Origin: Candidatus Binatia bacterium
GTDB lineage: Bacteria > Desulfobacterota > Binatia > HRBIN30
Reading direction: 5' to 3'
Assembly (NCBI GenBank): GCA_026004215.1
Contig: BPIR01000003.1
Coordinates: forward strand, 634,822 to 698,821
DNA: 64,000 nucleotides
Part shown: positions 1 through 9,057 of the stretch, in pieces
Layout of the letters: every line of letters begins with the position of its first letter
Position numbering within the stretch: position 1 is the first letter of the stretch
Notes under the pieces: model-generated
Database searches by the model: none
What the model was told of the DNA's origin: nothing
Seen by the model: only the letters and a program-made list of their open reading frames with translations
Program-made: the position numbers and the translations under genes

Positions 1-687
1 AATCTCTTGCACGAAGGTATTTTGTCGGAGAGGATTTTTGTCACCGGCAACACTGGCGTGGATGCGCTCATGGGCGTGGTGCGGCGCCTGGGCACGGGCG
101 AGCTCGACGCGGGCTTGCCGGATCGAGTGAAACAGACATTGGCGGGGCGAAAAGTCGTGCTCGTCACCGGGCACCGGCGCGAGAGCTTTGGTGCAGGGTT
201 CGAGCGGATTTGCCGTGCGCTGCGAGAGCTCGTGGAACGAGAGCCCGAAGTTGTGGTCGTGTACCCAGTGCACCTCAATCCAAGGGTTCGAGAGCCCGTT
301 TTTCGCTGGCTCGGAAACCACACGCAAATTCTGTTGCTGGAGCCACTCGAATACGTCCCGTTTGTCGCCCTCATGCAGCGGGCCGACATCATTCTCACGG
401 ACTCCGGTGGGATCCAGGAAGAAGCACCATCATTGAAGAGGCCGGTTCTCGTCATGCGGGAGCGGACCGAACGGCCGGAAGGAGTGGAGGCCGGCGTGGC
501 GCGCCTGGTCGGTACGGATCCGCAACGAATTGTCGGCGCGGTGCGAGAGCTCTTGCACGACCCGAGCGCCTACGAAGCCATGACCGCGCGTCAAAACCCC
601 TACGGCGACGGGTGCGCCGCCCGGCGCATCGCCTCGATTGTGGAGCAAATCGTGAGCGGGACCTCCACTCCCAGCCTCAAGGAGTAG
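1..687 (+). CDS. wecB: UDP-N-acetylglucosamine 2-epimerase, C-terminal part (left edge cut)
   Basis: The frame is open through the left edge, so the N-terminal half is missing; about 228 residues are visible. WecB/MnaA enzymes interconvert UDP-GlcNAc and UDP-ManNAc in the cytoplasm for surface polysaccharide synthesis. Family marks seen are ERIFVTGNTGVDAL near the start, VLVTGHRRESFG (substrate-binding His/Arg), the TDSGGIQEEAP loop that binds UDP, and the RERTERPEGVEAG segment. The last 11 bases overlap the 3' end of the convergent OmpA-like gene. The first internal start-like codon (TTG at 7) is not the real start, because the conserved sequence continues upstream of it. Family assignment is secure; the precise polysaccharide pathway is not visible. 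Confidence 0.93.
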   Translation, partial: NLLHEGILSERIFVTGNTGVDALMGVVRRLGTGELDAGLPDRVKQTLAGRKVVLVTGHRRESFGAGFERICRALRELVEREPEVVVVYPVHLNPRVREPVFRWLGNHTQILLLEPLEYVPFVALMQRADIILTDSGGIQEEAPSLKRPVLVMRERTERPEGVEAGVARLVGTDPQRIVGAVRELLHDPSAYEAMTARQNPYGDGCAARRIASIVEQIVSGTSTPSLKE

Positions 688-1570
688 GAGATCCCCCTTC
701 CGATTCCGGTGGGCTCGGAGCCGGCGCCTCCGCGGCTGGCGGCGCGCTACCGCCTCCTTCGGTTGTCTCTCCGCGGCCCGCCGGAGGCTCGGGTGGCGCG
801 GTCTCCGCTGGAGGCATGAGCTCCGGCGCTACAGGACTGATGATGTGCAGTTCGACGCGCCGGTTTTGGGCACGCCCTTCTTCGGTGGTGTTGTCGGCCA
901 CCGGCCGGCTTTCCCCGTAACCGATGACTTCCATGCGCTCCGGGGCGACGCCGCGGTTCACGAGATACCGGAACACGGCCTCTGCGCGACGCACCGAGAG
1001 TTTCTCGTTGTATGCATCGGAGCCGATGGCGTCTGTGTGGCCCTCGATGGAGATACGAACCTCGGGGTTGGCTTTGAGGATTTCCGCAGCCTCGTCCAGC
1101 ACGGGGCGAGAATCGGGCCGAATGTCGCTCTTGTTGAAGTCGAAGTTCACTCCTCGCAGCACCAGTCGCCGTGCCCACGGTGGCGGCAGGGTTTCGGGTG
1201 ACGGCGTGGGCGGAGGCGGCGGGGGAGGCGGGGGCGGTACGATTTCCTCGTCGAGGAAATAATGGCCCAACAGGCCGCACACGGCGGCACCCACCGCCGC
1301 GCCAATCAACGCGCCCTTCCAGTACTCCGCGTCGTCCTTGACCCGTTTCGACGAAACGACGTTACCCTGAGAGTCGAAAACGACTGCGGTAGATTCGCCG
1401 CGCCGCGCTTCTTGGATGCCCACGCCGGCCCCAGCTCCTGCCACGCCACATATCGCGGCGGGAATCCATGCACCCTTGCCCCAGGGCTTGTTGAAGCTGC
1501 GGTGCGTCGCACAGCCATTCCAAACCATCGCACCCAAAAGCGACACTGTCACGATTGCCCGCGATTTCAT
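677..1570 (-). CDS. OmpA-family peptidoglycan-binding lipoprotein
   Basis: Predicted 297-residue envelope protein that would tether the outer membrane to peptidoglycan. The start ATG at 1570 follows a purine-rich GAAGAAGGGA site and gives a short signal peptide ending near Cys20 (a weak lipobox, WNGC). Glycine-zipper-like segments lie around residues 41-51 and 87-102. A run of ten prolines at about 112-121 links to a C-terminal OmpA domain (about 135-245) with FDFNKSDIRP, EGHTDAIGSDAYN, LSVRRAEAV and GRAQNRRVEL. The conserved Asp and Arg that contact diaminopimelate are in these motifs. A short Pro/Ala-rich tail follows. A longer frame extends upstream of 1570 but lacks signal-peptide character. 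The gene is convergent with wecB. Confidence 0.9.
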   Translation of the reverse strand: MKSRAIVTVSLLGAMVWNGCATHRSFNKPWGKGAWIPAAICGVAGAGAGVGIQEARRGESTAVVFDSQGNVVSSKRVKDDAEYWKGALIGAAVGAAVCGLLGHYFLDEEIVPPPPPPPPPPTPSPETLPPPWARRLVLRGVNFDFNKSDIRPDSRPVLDEAAEILKANPEVRISIEGHTDAIGSDAYNEKLSVRRAEAVFRYLVNRGVAPERMEVIGYGESRPVADNTTEEGRAQNRRVELHIISPVAPELMPPAETAPPEPPAGRGETTEGGGSAPPAAEAPAPSPPESEGGSPTP

Positions 1571-1791
1571 CCTCGTCCCTTCTTCTCCCCTTGCCCGAAG
1601 AGCAAGCGACCTCTCCCCGGTCAATACTGTGCATTCCCCGGCGGAAACAAAAATTGGCAAACTTGTAAGCCGCTTGCACGGCACAGGTCAAGCGATTTTG
1701 CAGCTCGAATTCGCCACGCCGTCTGAGGGCTTGCTCCGTCGGCTGTTCGGGCGCGCTTGTTTCCGGATTCACGCGGCGGTAACGGAACACC

Positions 1792-2554
1792 ATGGCAGCC
1801 TTGACGCAGCGGGTAGCGATCGTGACCGGTGCCTCCAGCGGGATCGGCGCGGCCGTCGCGGAGGCGTTAGCCGCGGCGGGCGCACGCGTGGTGGTCGGGG
1901 GCGCGGCGCCGAGAGGGCTTGGAGCGTGTCTGCGCCCGCATTGCAGCACAAGGCGGCGAGGCCGCGTGGGTGGAGGTGGACATGCGCGACGAGCAGGCCG
2001 TCGAACACCTCGTCGGTACGGCGCTCGCTCGCTTCGGCTCCCTCGACATCTTGATTAACAACGCCGCCGTGGGCTTCGTGCGCACCATAGCCGAGGGCAA
2101 AGTGGAAGAATGGCGGGCCATGTTGGAGACCAACGTGCTCGGCACTTTGCTCGCTTGCCGGGCAGCGTTGCGATACATGCTGCCGCGCGGCCGCGGGGAC
2201 ATCGTCAACGTGACTTCCGCTGCGGCTTACGAGGCCTGGCCGTACTTGAGCGTATACGCAGCCACGAAGGCCGCGGTGCATGCGCTGTCGCAAGGGTTGC
2301 GTGCGGAAGTTGCCGACCAAGGCGTTCGCGTAATGACTGTCGAGGTTCACAATATTGCGGGAACCGATTTTGCGTCGCGCTTCGACCCGAGCGTGGCCCG
2401 AGAGGCCATTTCGACATGGGAACGCCGCGGCCTCTTGCGTCGCTCGAGCGGCATGCTCCAGCCGGCAGATGTCGCCCGGGTCATCGTCTTCCAACTGAGT
2501 CAGCCAGACCCGGCCAGCATCCATCATCTCACGTTGCGCGCGCGGGCGAACTAA
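1792..2554 (+). pseudogene. Short-chain dehydrogenase/reductase broken by one frameshift
   Basis: The two halves of a classical SDR sit in different frames. The first (from ATG 1792) has the NAD(P)-binding TGASSGIG motif and runs to AGARVVVG. The second has DILINNAAVGF, the catalytic Ser in VTSAAAYEAW, and YAATK (Tyr-x3-Lys). The switch falls at a run of five G at 1897-1901. Removing one G restores the continuous reading VVGARRREGLERV, exactly what an SDR has after beta strand 2. The gene is otherwise intact, about 253 residues. It may be a genuine recent null allele or a single-base sequence error. The substrate cannot be deduced; the C-terminal lid (RFDPSVAREAI) is not diagnostic. Confidence 0.88.
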
Positions 2555-2710
2555 GCCGGTTGACCCGGGCGAGAAGGGCGAGCCCAGAATCAAGGGCCGC
2601 CGGACCCTTGCAGCGAGGGGGCATCATCGGTATCACCGTTTCCGCCGCAAGCGCTCTTGCAACAGCACGGTTAGGAGCGCGGCTTGCGAGTTTTTCAAAG
2701 AGGCGTTGCT

Positions 2711-3439
2711 ATGGCACTCGACTTACAAAAAATTCAGGTTCTCGCTGCGCAGTACGCGGACAAGGATCCGCGCGAAATTCTGAAACTTGCATTGCAGGAA
2801 TACCCGGGCCAAATTGCTATTTCCTTCAGTGGCGCTGAAGACGTTGTCCTCATCGACATGGCCTCGAAGCTTGGGGGCGACTTTCGCGTGTTTTCGCTCG
2901 ATACCGGGCGGCTCCATCCGGAGACGTATCGCTTTCTCGAGAAAGTCCGCGAACACTATGGCATCCGGCTAGAAGTATTTTTCCCGCAGCCGGAAGCAGT
3001 GGAGAAGCTCGTCCGAGAGAAGGGCCTATTTTCGTTTTATAAAGACGGCCACAAGGAGTGCTGCGGCATTCGGAAGGTGGAGCCCTTGGTTCGAGCGCTG
3101 AAGCCGCTCAAAGCGTGGATTACGGGACAGCGAAGGGACCAAAGCCCGGGTACGCGCGCAGATGTTCCGGTGGTGCAGCTCGACCCCACTTTCGGCTCGC
3201 CGGAGCGCCCGCTGGTCAAGTTCAATCCCTTAGCGAACTGGACCTCTAAGCAAGTGTGGGCCTACATCAACGAATTCCGCGTGCCGTACAACGAGCTGCA
3301 TAACCGTGGCTTCATTTCCATCGGTTGCGAGCCATGCACGCGTCCGACCAACCCTGGCGAGCACGAGCGCGCTGGCCGTTGGTGGTGGGAAGAAGAAACG
3401 CAGAAAGAATGCGGGCTGCACGCGGGGAACGTGCGCTAA
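2711..3439 (+). CDS. cysH: Adenylyl-sulfate reductase, thioredoxin-dependent, [4Fe-4S] type
   Basis: Reduces adenosine 5'-phosphosulfate (or PAPS) to sulfite during assimilatory sulfate reduction in the cytoplasm. It has 242 residues, normal for the family. The PP-loop nucleotide site is [10 protein letters not shown] (about 40-49). The cluster-type cysteines are present as the ECCGIRK pair and the GCEPC pair, which mark the iron-sulfur (APS-preferring) branch. The C-terminal ECGLH carries the catalytic cysteine that forms the thiosulfonate intermediate. ATG 2711 was chosen because AAGAGG sits eight bases upstream; an in-frame start 27 bases earlier lacks this. cysC lies about 2 kb downstream on the other strand, so both belong to sulfate assimilation but not to one transcript. 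Confidence 0.95.
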   Translation: MALDLQKIQVLAAQYADKDPREILKLALQEYPGQIAISFSGAEDVVLIDMASKLGGDFRVFSLDTGRLHPETYRFLEKVREHYGIRLEVFFPQPEAVEKLVREKGLFSFYKDGHKECCGIRKVEPLVRALKPLKAWITGQRRDQSPGTRADVPVVQLDPTFGSPERPLVKFNPLANWTSKQVWAYINEFRVPYNELHNRGFISIGCEPCTRPTNPGEHERAGRWWWEEETQKECGLHAGNVR

Positions 3440-3547
3440 CCGCCGACCGCTCGCGCCTTTCGCCGGAGCTTTAGTCCGCCGTTTGAAGGAAGCCAGGGGC
3501 GGTCGGGGCAGACGGCAGGGGGCTTGAGACTACGCCGGTGCGAACGG

Positions 3548-4147
3548 TTACCGAGTCTGCAGCCTGGCTTCGGGCGGTTGCAGTAGCGCCTCGACGTAAC
3601 GGGCAACGATATCGGTTTCGATGTTCACCGTCGCGCCTATACCCTTGCGCAAGAGATTGGTGTGGGCCTGAGTGTATTGGACGAGCGAAACGGCAAAGGT
3701 GGACGCTGTTTTATCAATAATGGTTAGGCTCGCACCATCTACGGCCACGGGTCCCTTCACCACCATGTAGCGCAAGAGTTCGGGCGGCGTCTCGAAGCGC
3801 GCAATGATCGCCTCGCCCTCGGGCGCGAGCGACTCGATGCGTGCGACACCCTCCACCACCCCGCGCACAATGTGGCCGCTGAGGCGGTCGGTGGGACGGA
3901 GCGACCGTTCTAAGTTCACGGGATGCCCCGGCAAGAGCTCGCCCAAATTGGATCTGCGCAAGGTCTCGGGCATCACGTCCGCCGCAAACCAACCCGTGCC
4001 CAGCTCCGCCACCGTCAGGTCCACACCATTGACGGCAATGGAATCCCCGAGCTTGGCGTCGGATAGAACAATCTCAGCGCCGACTCGGAGCCTTCCCTTG
4101 TTGTTCTCCAACACCTCGCCGACTTCCTCGATAATCCCCGTGAACAT
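3548..4147 (-). CDS. ribE: Riboflavin synthase, alpha subunit
   Basis: Dismutates two molecules of 6,7-dimethyl-8-ribityllumazine to riboflavin plus the pyrimidine precursor. It has 199 residues with two tandem lumazine-binding domains: the first opens with the signature MFTGIIEEVG, the second around HIVRGVVEGVARI. The SLTIID strand and the basic C-terminal helix of the family are present. The start at 4147 is fixed by a strong AGGAGGA ribosome site and by the conserved N-terminus. The longer upstream frame is not conserved-looking. The gene stands alone; no ribD, ribAB or ribH is next to it and no FMN riboswitch is recognisable in the 500 bp upstream. Confidence 0.95.
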   Translation of the reverse strand: MFTGIIEEVGEVLENNKGRLRVGAEIVLSDAKLGDSIAVNGVDLTVAELGTGWFAADVMPETLRRSNLGELLPGHPVNLERSLRPTDRLSGHIVRGVVEGVARIESLAPEGEAIIARFETPPELLRYMVVKGPVAVDGASLTIIDKTASTFAVSLVQYTQAHTNLLRKGIGATVNIETDIVARYVEALLQPPEARLQTR

Positions 4148-4659
4148 GTTTGGATCTTCCTCCTCGAACAGCGATCTCAGCGTTGTCAGCAAGCGATAAC
4201 ATACCTGTTGGAGAGGGCTCGAACGAGCGGGCCAGCCTCCGCCCATAGGCCTTTGTCTCATTCGAAAGCCCCTGTCGCTCCCAGGAAGAGACGAGCTCCG
4301 CCGTAGGCTGGGTACGGATGCGATGAGATGGCGAGCGGCGAGCAGCAAATGGGAATAGCAAATGGCGAATGGCCCGGAGGCCGTAGGGGCACGGCGCACC
4401 GCACCCCCAGCCCTGAGAAAATCCTGCGATCGGTGGCGGAGAAGCCTAGCTTTGCGCCGGCGCTCAATTCTGGACCCCGGACTCGTTTTCTCCCCCTACG
4501 CATGCGTGTTGCCCACCCAGGGCAGTTCTCCCTGTGAGTACATGGGTGTTCTCGCTCCGAGAACAGGGATTGCGGATTCTGGCTGCGGCTGGGCCATTGG
4601 CTCGCGTACTGTCGGTTGGCATCGAACTTGATTGTAAGAGCAGGCATCGGAGGCACACC
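4148..4659. other. Non-coding interval with a dispersed repeat and a 19-bp dyad
   Basis: About 510 bp with no convincing gene. Around 4326-4395 it carries a sequence built on GCGAGCGGCGAG and GAATGGCCCGGAGGCCG that recurs at about 49573-49640, so it is a dispersed repeat. At 4547-4565 there is a perfect dyad (8-bp arms TGTTCTCG and CGAGAACA, 3-bp centre CTC), a plausible operator about 95 bp upstream of the small gene at 4660. It also holds the promoter and leader region of ribE. Confidence 0.55.
4547..4565. promoter_or_regulatory. Perfect 19-bp dyad, possible operator
   Basis: TGTTCTCG, CTC, CGAGAACA: perfect 8-bp arms around a 3-bp centre. The short spacing and the lack of a following T-run fit a protein-binding site better than a terminator. 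The nearest downstream gene is the 77-residue hypothetical starting at 4660. No regulator can be assigned from sequence. Confidence 0.35.
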
Positions 4660-4893
4660 ATGGCGCGATTTCGATTGGCGGATCGGGATGGGTTGTTCGA
4701 GCTGGACATTCGGACCACGCTGCCGGCCGCGATTTTGGCGGATGAGCGCACCGAGCCGGTGTTGAGTTCGGCGCTGCTGATGGCGGTCGCCACATTGGTC
4801 GAGGGTGGCGAATGGCCCACCCGGGTGTTGGAGCACATGCGTGAGTTCATGTCGGTGATGCATCATGAAGTATGCATCCAGCGCCAAGGCTGA
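4660..4893 (+). CDS. Small hypothetical protein (77 aa)
   Basis: Not recognised. The ATG at 4660 is preceded by GGAGG eight bases upstream, which supports this start over the longer open frame. The protein begins MARFRLADRDGLFEL and is mixed alpha/beta in character, with no signal peptide, no membrane segment and no cysteine cluster. Its last third is His/Met-rich (HMREFMSVMHHE). It stands alone between ribE (divergent) and a 290-bp gap, downstream of a perfect dyad. It could be a small regulatory or structural protein; coding status rests on the ribosome site and on codon usage like the neighbours. Confidence 0.55.
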   Translation: MARFRLADRDGLFELDIRTTLPAAILADERTEPVLSSALLMAVATLVEGGEWPTRVLEHMREFMSVMHHEVCIQRQG

Positions 4894-5036
4894 GCGGGGC
4901 AACGCTGAAAAAGGCTTACGTCCCATGGAAGGAGTTACTGTGGGCCCAATACAATCCGACGCTTTCGCGTGTCTTTTTCTCTACTCTATTTGGTCGGCAA
5001 CCCGGTGGCCCCCCAACGCCGTGGTTGTCGGCCAAG

Positions 5037-5090
5037 GCTAGCCGGGTGCGGTTTTGCCGGTTGCGCCGCCGGGGCCGTCGCCCGGCTAGC
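5037..5090. repeat. Inverted repeat, 10-bp arms
   Basis: GCTAGCCGGG (5037-5046) is matched by CCCGGCTAGC (5081-5090) with 34 bp between, itself containing CGGTTTTGCCG. It lies in the gene-free 4894-5187 interval, downstream of both the small plus-strand gene and cysC on the minus strand. It could act as a bidirectional terminator, although it has no U-run. Confidence 0.4.
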
Positions 5091-5187
5091 CCCTCCCGCA
5101 CTGGTTGTCGGGAGGCTTGCTCCGTTCTCGATCCGATGCAGTAGGGGCAGACGCGTCAGCGGGTGAGGGTTGTATTCGGAAAACCCG

Positions 5188-5811
5188 TCACATGTTCGCG
5201 GCTGGGGGGATGTACCCATGCTCTTCGAGGTAGCGGAGCAATTGCTGCACGCACTCTTCCTCGGAGTATTTGTCGGTTTCGAGCACAATTTCGGGAAGCA
5301 ACGGTGGTTCGTACGGCGCGGAGACGCCGGTAAACTCGGCAATCTCGCCGGCACGTGCCTTCTTGTAGTGTCCTTTCGGATCGCGTTGCTCGCAAACTTC
5401 CACCGGGCACGACACGTACACTTCGATAAACTCGCCGGGCTTCATCAGGGCCCGTACGCGGTCCCGGTCGGCACGATAGGGCGAGATAAAAGCTGTGATG
5501 TTGATCACTCCGGCCGTGGTAAAGAGCTTGGCCACCTCTCCGATACGTCGGATGTTTTCTTCCCGGTCTTTGGGAGAAAAGCCGAGGTCGCGGTTCAAGC
5601 CGTGGCGGATGTTGTCGCCATCGAGGACAAATGCGTGGACGCCGCGGTCCCACAACGCCTTTTCCAGTGCGACGGCAATTGTGGATTTTCCGGAGGCAGG
5701 CAAACCAGTCAGCCAAATCGTGCAAGCCTTGTGGCCCACGATGGCTTCGCGGTCTTCTTTGGTTACGACGCCCGGGTGCCAAACGATGTGCTTCGACTTG
5801 GTTTCGGCCAT
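5188..5811 (-). CDS. cysC: Adenylyl-sulfate kinase (APS kinase)
   Basis: Phosphorylates adenosine 5'-phosphosulfate at the 3' hydroxyl with ATP to give PAPS. It has 207 residues. The Walker A loop is GLPASGKST (about 36-44), followed by the [13 protein letters not shown]-binding segment and the conserved [17 protein letters not shown] and FISPYR blocks. The typical YEPP segment ([10 protein letters not shown]) lies near the C-terminus. It is a single-domain kinase without a fused sulfurylase. No cysD/cysN or sat gene is in the window. Its coexistence with an APS-type cysH suggests PAPS may be used for sulfotransfer; that is inference. Confidence 0.96.
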   Translation of the reverse strand: MAETKSKHIVWHPGVVTKEDREAIVGHKACTIWLTGLPASGKSTIAVALEKALWDRGVHAFVLDGDNIRHGLNRDLGFSPKDREENIRRIGEVAKLFTTAGVINITAFISPYRADRDRVRALMKPGEFIEVYVSCPVEVCEQRDPKGHYKKARAGEIAEFTGVSAPYEPPLLPEIVLETDKYSEEECVQQLLRYLEEHGYIPPAANM

Positions 5812-5948
5812 GTAAGAGCTCCTGAAGGTTGCGTGTTCCCGGCACTAGCGCGAGCGGGTACGCCTGAAAAGGCCATCCTGTTGCGCAGCTATTTGCATGG
5901 CATTGGGTGGCTTGTGAGTGCGCAAGGCTAGCGATATGCGCTCGCCTG

Positions 5949-7754
5949 ATGCGCGATACGAATGCAGATTTGAAGTCGGCCGCAGGAATCCGGTGGGACC
6001 TACGCGACTTGTACGCAGACCCGAATGATCCGCGGATCGAAGAAGATATTCGCCACGCCCGCGCCCGCGCGGAAGAATTTCGCCGTCGCTACCAGGGACG
6101 GGTGGCCGATCTGGAAGGTGCGGATTTGCGAGCCGCAATCGCAGAAATGGAAGCAATCCTCGAACTCGTCGGCCGCTGGACTTCCTATGCCGACTTGCTG
6201 CACGCCGCACAGGTGGACGTTCCCCGGCACGGTGCTTTGCTCGCCCATACGCAGGAGCAGGCCTCCGCTGTGCGGCAACTGCTTTTGTTTTTCGAGCTGG
6301 AGTGGCTCGCATTGGCGGACGAGACTGTGCAGCGGCGGTTGGCCGACCCAGTGGTCGCGCCCTACCGGCACTTTTTGGAAAGTTTGCGCCGGTATCGCCC
6401 GCACGTTCTGAGCGAGCCCGAAGAACGAATTCTCGAAGAGAAAGCCAACACCGGCGCGCGTGCGTTTGCACGCCTGTTCGACGAGACGGTGTCGCGCCTG
6501 CAGTTCCGGGTGGAGCACAATGGCGAAATTCGGCACTTGAACGAAAGCGAGGTGCTCGCACTCCTGCACGAGCCAGACCGTTCTTTGCGCCGTGCGGCTG
6601 CAGAGGCTTTGACGCGCGGCCTGGCGGACAACCAGGTGCTGCTGGGGTTTGTGTTTAACGTCCTCGCTCAGGATCACGCGATTGACGACCGCCTGCGCCA
6701 TTACTCGGACCCGATGGAAGCCCGCCACCTCGCCAACGAGGTGGACGCAGCCACGGTGGAGGCGCTGTTGGCAACCTGCGAATCTCACTACCCCTTGGCG
6801 CAGCGGTACTACGGCCTCAAGCGCCGCCTGCTCGGGGTAGACGAGCTGTTCGACTACGACCGTTACGCGCCGGTGGGCGCAACGCTGCCACGCGTGGGTT
6901 GGGAAGAGTGTCGTGCGATTGTTCTCGAGGCGTACGGAGCTTTTTCTCCCCAGATGCGGGCAATTGCCGAGCTATTTTTTCACCGCAACTGGATTGACGC
7001 CGAGCCGCGCAACGGGAAGCGCGGTGGGGCGTTTAGCGCCAGCACAGTGCCCAGTGCGCACCCGTACATCCTGCTCCACTTTACCGGCCAACTCCACGAC
7101 GTGATGACCACGGCCCACGAGTTGGGCCACGGCGTACATCAGTACCTGGCGCGCAAGCAAGGTTACTTGCAAATGGACACACCCCTCACCATGGCCGAAA
7201 CCGCCAGCGTCTTCGGCGAAATGCTCGTGTTTCAATCCCTGCGAGGCAAAATCCAAGACCGCGCGCAACGGCTCAGTTTGCTCTGTCACAAAATCGAAGA
7301 CACGATTGCCACGGTCTTTCGTCAGGTGGCCCTCACGCGCTTCGAGCAGCGCTTGCACCGGGCACGGCGGGAGCAAGGGGAACTCTCGTGCGACACGATC
7401 GGGCAACTGTGGTTCGAGGAAAATGCCCGCCTCTACGGCAATACCGTGAGCCTTACGGACTCGTATCGCTGGTGGTGGTCCTACATCCCGCACTTCGTGC
7501 ATTCGCCGTTTTATTGCTACGCGTATGCCTTTGGCGAACTCCTCGTGCTCGCTCTGTTCGAATTGTACGCACAACAAGGCCCTGCGTTTGTCCCCCGGTA
7601 CATCGAGCTTCTGGAGGCGGGCGGATCGAAACGCCCCGAGGAGCTCCTGCGTCCCTTTGGTATCGACATTCGTAAGCCCGAATTTTGGCAGCTTGGAATG
7701 CGCCCCCTCGATCGCTTGATTGCCGAAGCGGAAGAGCTGGCTGCGTCTCCGTGA
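5949..7754 (+). CDS. pepF: M3-family oligoendopeptidase F
   Basis: Zinc metallopeptidase that degrades short peptides in the cytoplasm; 601 residues, typical for PepF. The zinc site is TTAHELGHGVHQYLA (HExxH), with the downstream Glu ligand in LTMAETASVFGEM about 25 residues later. Other family segments are the N-terminal all-helical PepF domain starting at RWDLRDLY, the FHRNWIDAEPRNGKRGGAF loop, and the C-terminal YCYAYAFGELL. ATG 5949 was preferred because the conserved WDLRDLY segment starts about 15 residues later; an in-frame start at 5907 adds an unconserved Cys-rich stretch. Single gene, divergent from cysC. Confidence 0.95.
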   Translation: MRDTNADLKSAAGIRWDLRDLYADPNDPRIEEDIRHARARAEEFRRRYQGRVADLEGADLRAAIAEMEAILELVGRWTSYADLLHAAQVDVPRHGALLAHTQEQASAVRQLLLFFELEWLALADETVQRRLADPVVAPYRHFLESLRRYRPHVLSEPEERILEEKANTGARAFARLFDETVSRLQFRVEHNGEIRHLNESEVLALLHEPDRSLRRAAAEALTRGLADNQVLLGFVFNVLAQDHAIDDRLRHYSDPMEARHLANEVDAATVEALLATCESHYPLAQRYYGLKRRLLGVDELFDYDRYAPVGATLPRVGWEECRAIVLEAYGAFSPQMRAIAELFFHRNWIDAEPRNGKRGGAFSASTVPSAHPYILLHFTGQLHDVMTTAHELGHGVHQYLARKQGYLQMDTPLTMAETASVFGEMLVFQSLRGKIQDRAQRLSLLCHKIEDTIATVFRQVALTRFEQRLHRARREQGELSCDTIGQLWFEENARLYGNTVSLTDSYRWWWSYIPHFVHSPFYCYAYAFGELLVLALFELYAQQGPAFVPRYIELLEAGGSKRPEELLRPFGIDIRKPEFWQLGMRPLDRLIAEAEELAASP

Positions 7755-7810
7755 CCGGGCCGGGGTTCCCGTGATTGCCGAGACCGCCATGCGCCGTTAC
7801 GCTTTAGCCC

Positions 7811-8134
7811 ATGCACATTACCATGGTGAAAAAGCGGCTGGCGGACGGCTCCGAGTGCCGGAAGTGCCGCGAGGTCACGGAACTCTTGCAACAAAAGGGG
7901 TTGTGGTCGCGCATGGACGAAGTCGTGTGGGCGGACGAGCGCGACCCTGCCAGCCCCGGAATGCAGCTTGCGGAAAAGTATTCGGTGGAACGCGCGCCGT
8001 TTTTTATTGTGCGCGATGACACCGGGGAGCGGGTGTACACCAGTGTCTTGCAGCTGATCCGCAACCACTTGGGGGAAGTGACCACCAGCGAGCAAGCGCG
8101 TGTGATCGATCCGGACGAGGTGGGCGGCATCTGA
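7811..8134 (+). CDS. Thioredoxin-fold protein with CxxC motif
   Basis: A 107-residue cytoplasmic protein with an N-terminal beta strand (MHITMVKKRL), then SECRKCREV, a CxxC pair at about residues 16-19 where thioredoxins and glutaredoxins have their active site. RAPFFIVRDD follows: a Pro before a strand, the position of the cis-Pro of the fold. There is no signal peptide. Close to pepF and upstream of the oxidase operon but separated by 286 bp from the latter. The likely role is thiol-disulfide exchange or redox sensing; the substrate is unknown. Fold assignment comes from the pattern only. Confidence 0.7.
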   Translation: MHITMVKKRLADGSECRKCREVTELLQQKGLWSRMDEVVWADERDPASPGMQLAEKYSVERAPFFIVRDDTGERVYTSVLQLIRNHLGEVTTSEQARVIDPDEVGGI

Positions 8135-8420
8135 CTCTGCCGAGGTTGCCCGCCGGGGCACGTGCCGCCGCCGCCCACACAAACTGGCGGGAAATACTGC
8201 GCTGGGTGGCCGGCCTCTTTGCCGACTCCATCTTCGCGGAGCCGCAAAAATTTCTGCGCGCGGCTCCCCGTAACTGAGAAACGGCAAAGCGCCTTGCACA
8301 AACATGTAGTTTGTCGCAACGGGGGCACAAAGGTTGCTTTCACTGGCGCTTGCTATGGTGGACGTGTGCGTTGCGTGGGCTGGATCCGGCCGGAAGTGCA
8401 GGGGAGGGCACTTCGGACGT

Positions 8421-9047
8421 GTGGGCTCTTTGATCATTGTCGGATTGTACGTCTTCGGAGGCTCTGCCGCGCTGGCCAAGGCCGACCCTTTGGCGCGCGG
8501 GCGCGAGCTCTATGTGCTGTGCAGCAGTTGCCATGGAGAGAGAGGGCAGGGGGACCAGCGCCGCGGTGCTCCAGTGATTGGCGGTATGCCCGAGTGGTAC
8601 GTCGCAGCCCAGTTGCGCAAGTTTCTTGCAGGCGAGCGTGGCTACCACCCCGACGATACCACGGGGTTACAGATGCGCCCGATGGCACAAGCGGTATATC
8701 GGGATGGGGACTTGCAAGCGGTGGCCGCCTATGTGGCCTCGTTGCACCCTCCCACTCCTGCTCGCAGTCACGACGCCGGCGATCCGGCACGGGGCCAGAC
8801 GTTGTACGCAACCTGTGCCGCTTGTCACGGTGTCGATGGTAAAGGCAACGAAGCCCTCAAAGCCCCTCGTTTGGCAGGGCAAGCGGGTTGGTACCTGGCA
8901 GAGCAACTGAAGAAGTTCCGCTCGGGGCAGCGGGGTGCGGCAGCCGGCGATGCCACCGGAGCGCAGATGCGCGCGATGGTCAACGTTTTGCCCGACGACC
9001 AAGCCATTGCCGACGTCGTGGCGTACATTTCCACTTTGAAACCCTGA
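8421..9047 (+). CDS. Di-heme cytochrome c4-like protein of the oxidase operon
   Basis: Periplasmic electron carrier, probably the donor to the cytochrome oxidase encoded just downstream. It has two tandem cytochrome c domains, each with a CxxCH heme site: CSSCHGERGQG and CAACHGVDGKG. Methionine ligands are likely in QMRPMAQ and QMRAMVN. The duplicated layout, with matching AEQL/AAQLRKF helices after each heme, is that of the c4 family. The GTG at 8421 has GGGGAGGG ten bases upstream and gives a hydrophobic signal sequence ending AALAKA. An ATG at 8355 would add a basic 22-residue leader and cannot be excluded. Ten bases separate it from the next, very small gene. Confidence 0.88.
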   Translation: MGSLIIVGLYVFGGSAALAKADPLARGRELYVLCSSCHGERGQGDQRRGAPVIGGMPEWYVAAQLRKFLAGERGYHPDDTTGLQMRPMAQAVYRDGDLQAVAAYVASLHPPTPARSHDAGDPARGQTLYATCAACHGVDGKGNEALKAPRLAGQAGWYLAEQLKKFRSGQRGAAAGDATGAQMRAMVNVLPDDQAIADVVAYISTLKP

Positions 9048-9057
9048 GGCGCGAGAC

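Noticed and set aside
4534..4660. N-terminal extension of the small gene at 4660
   Set aside because: It crosses the dyad, and the ribosome site supports ATG 4660.
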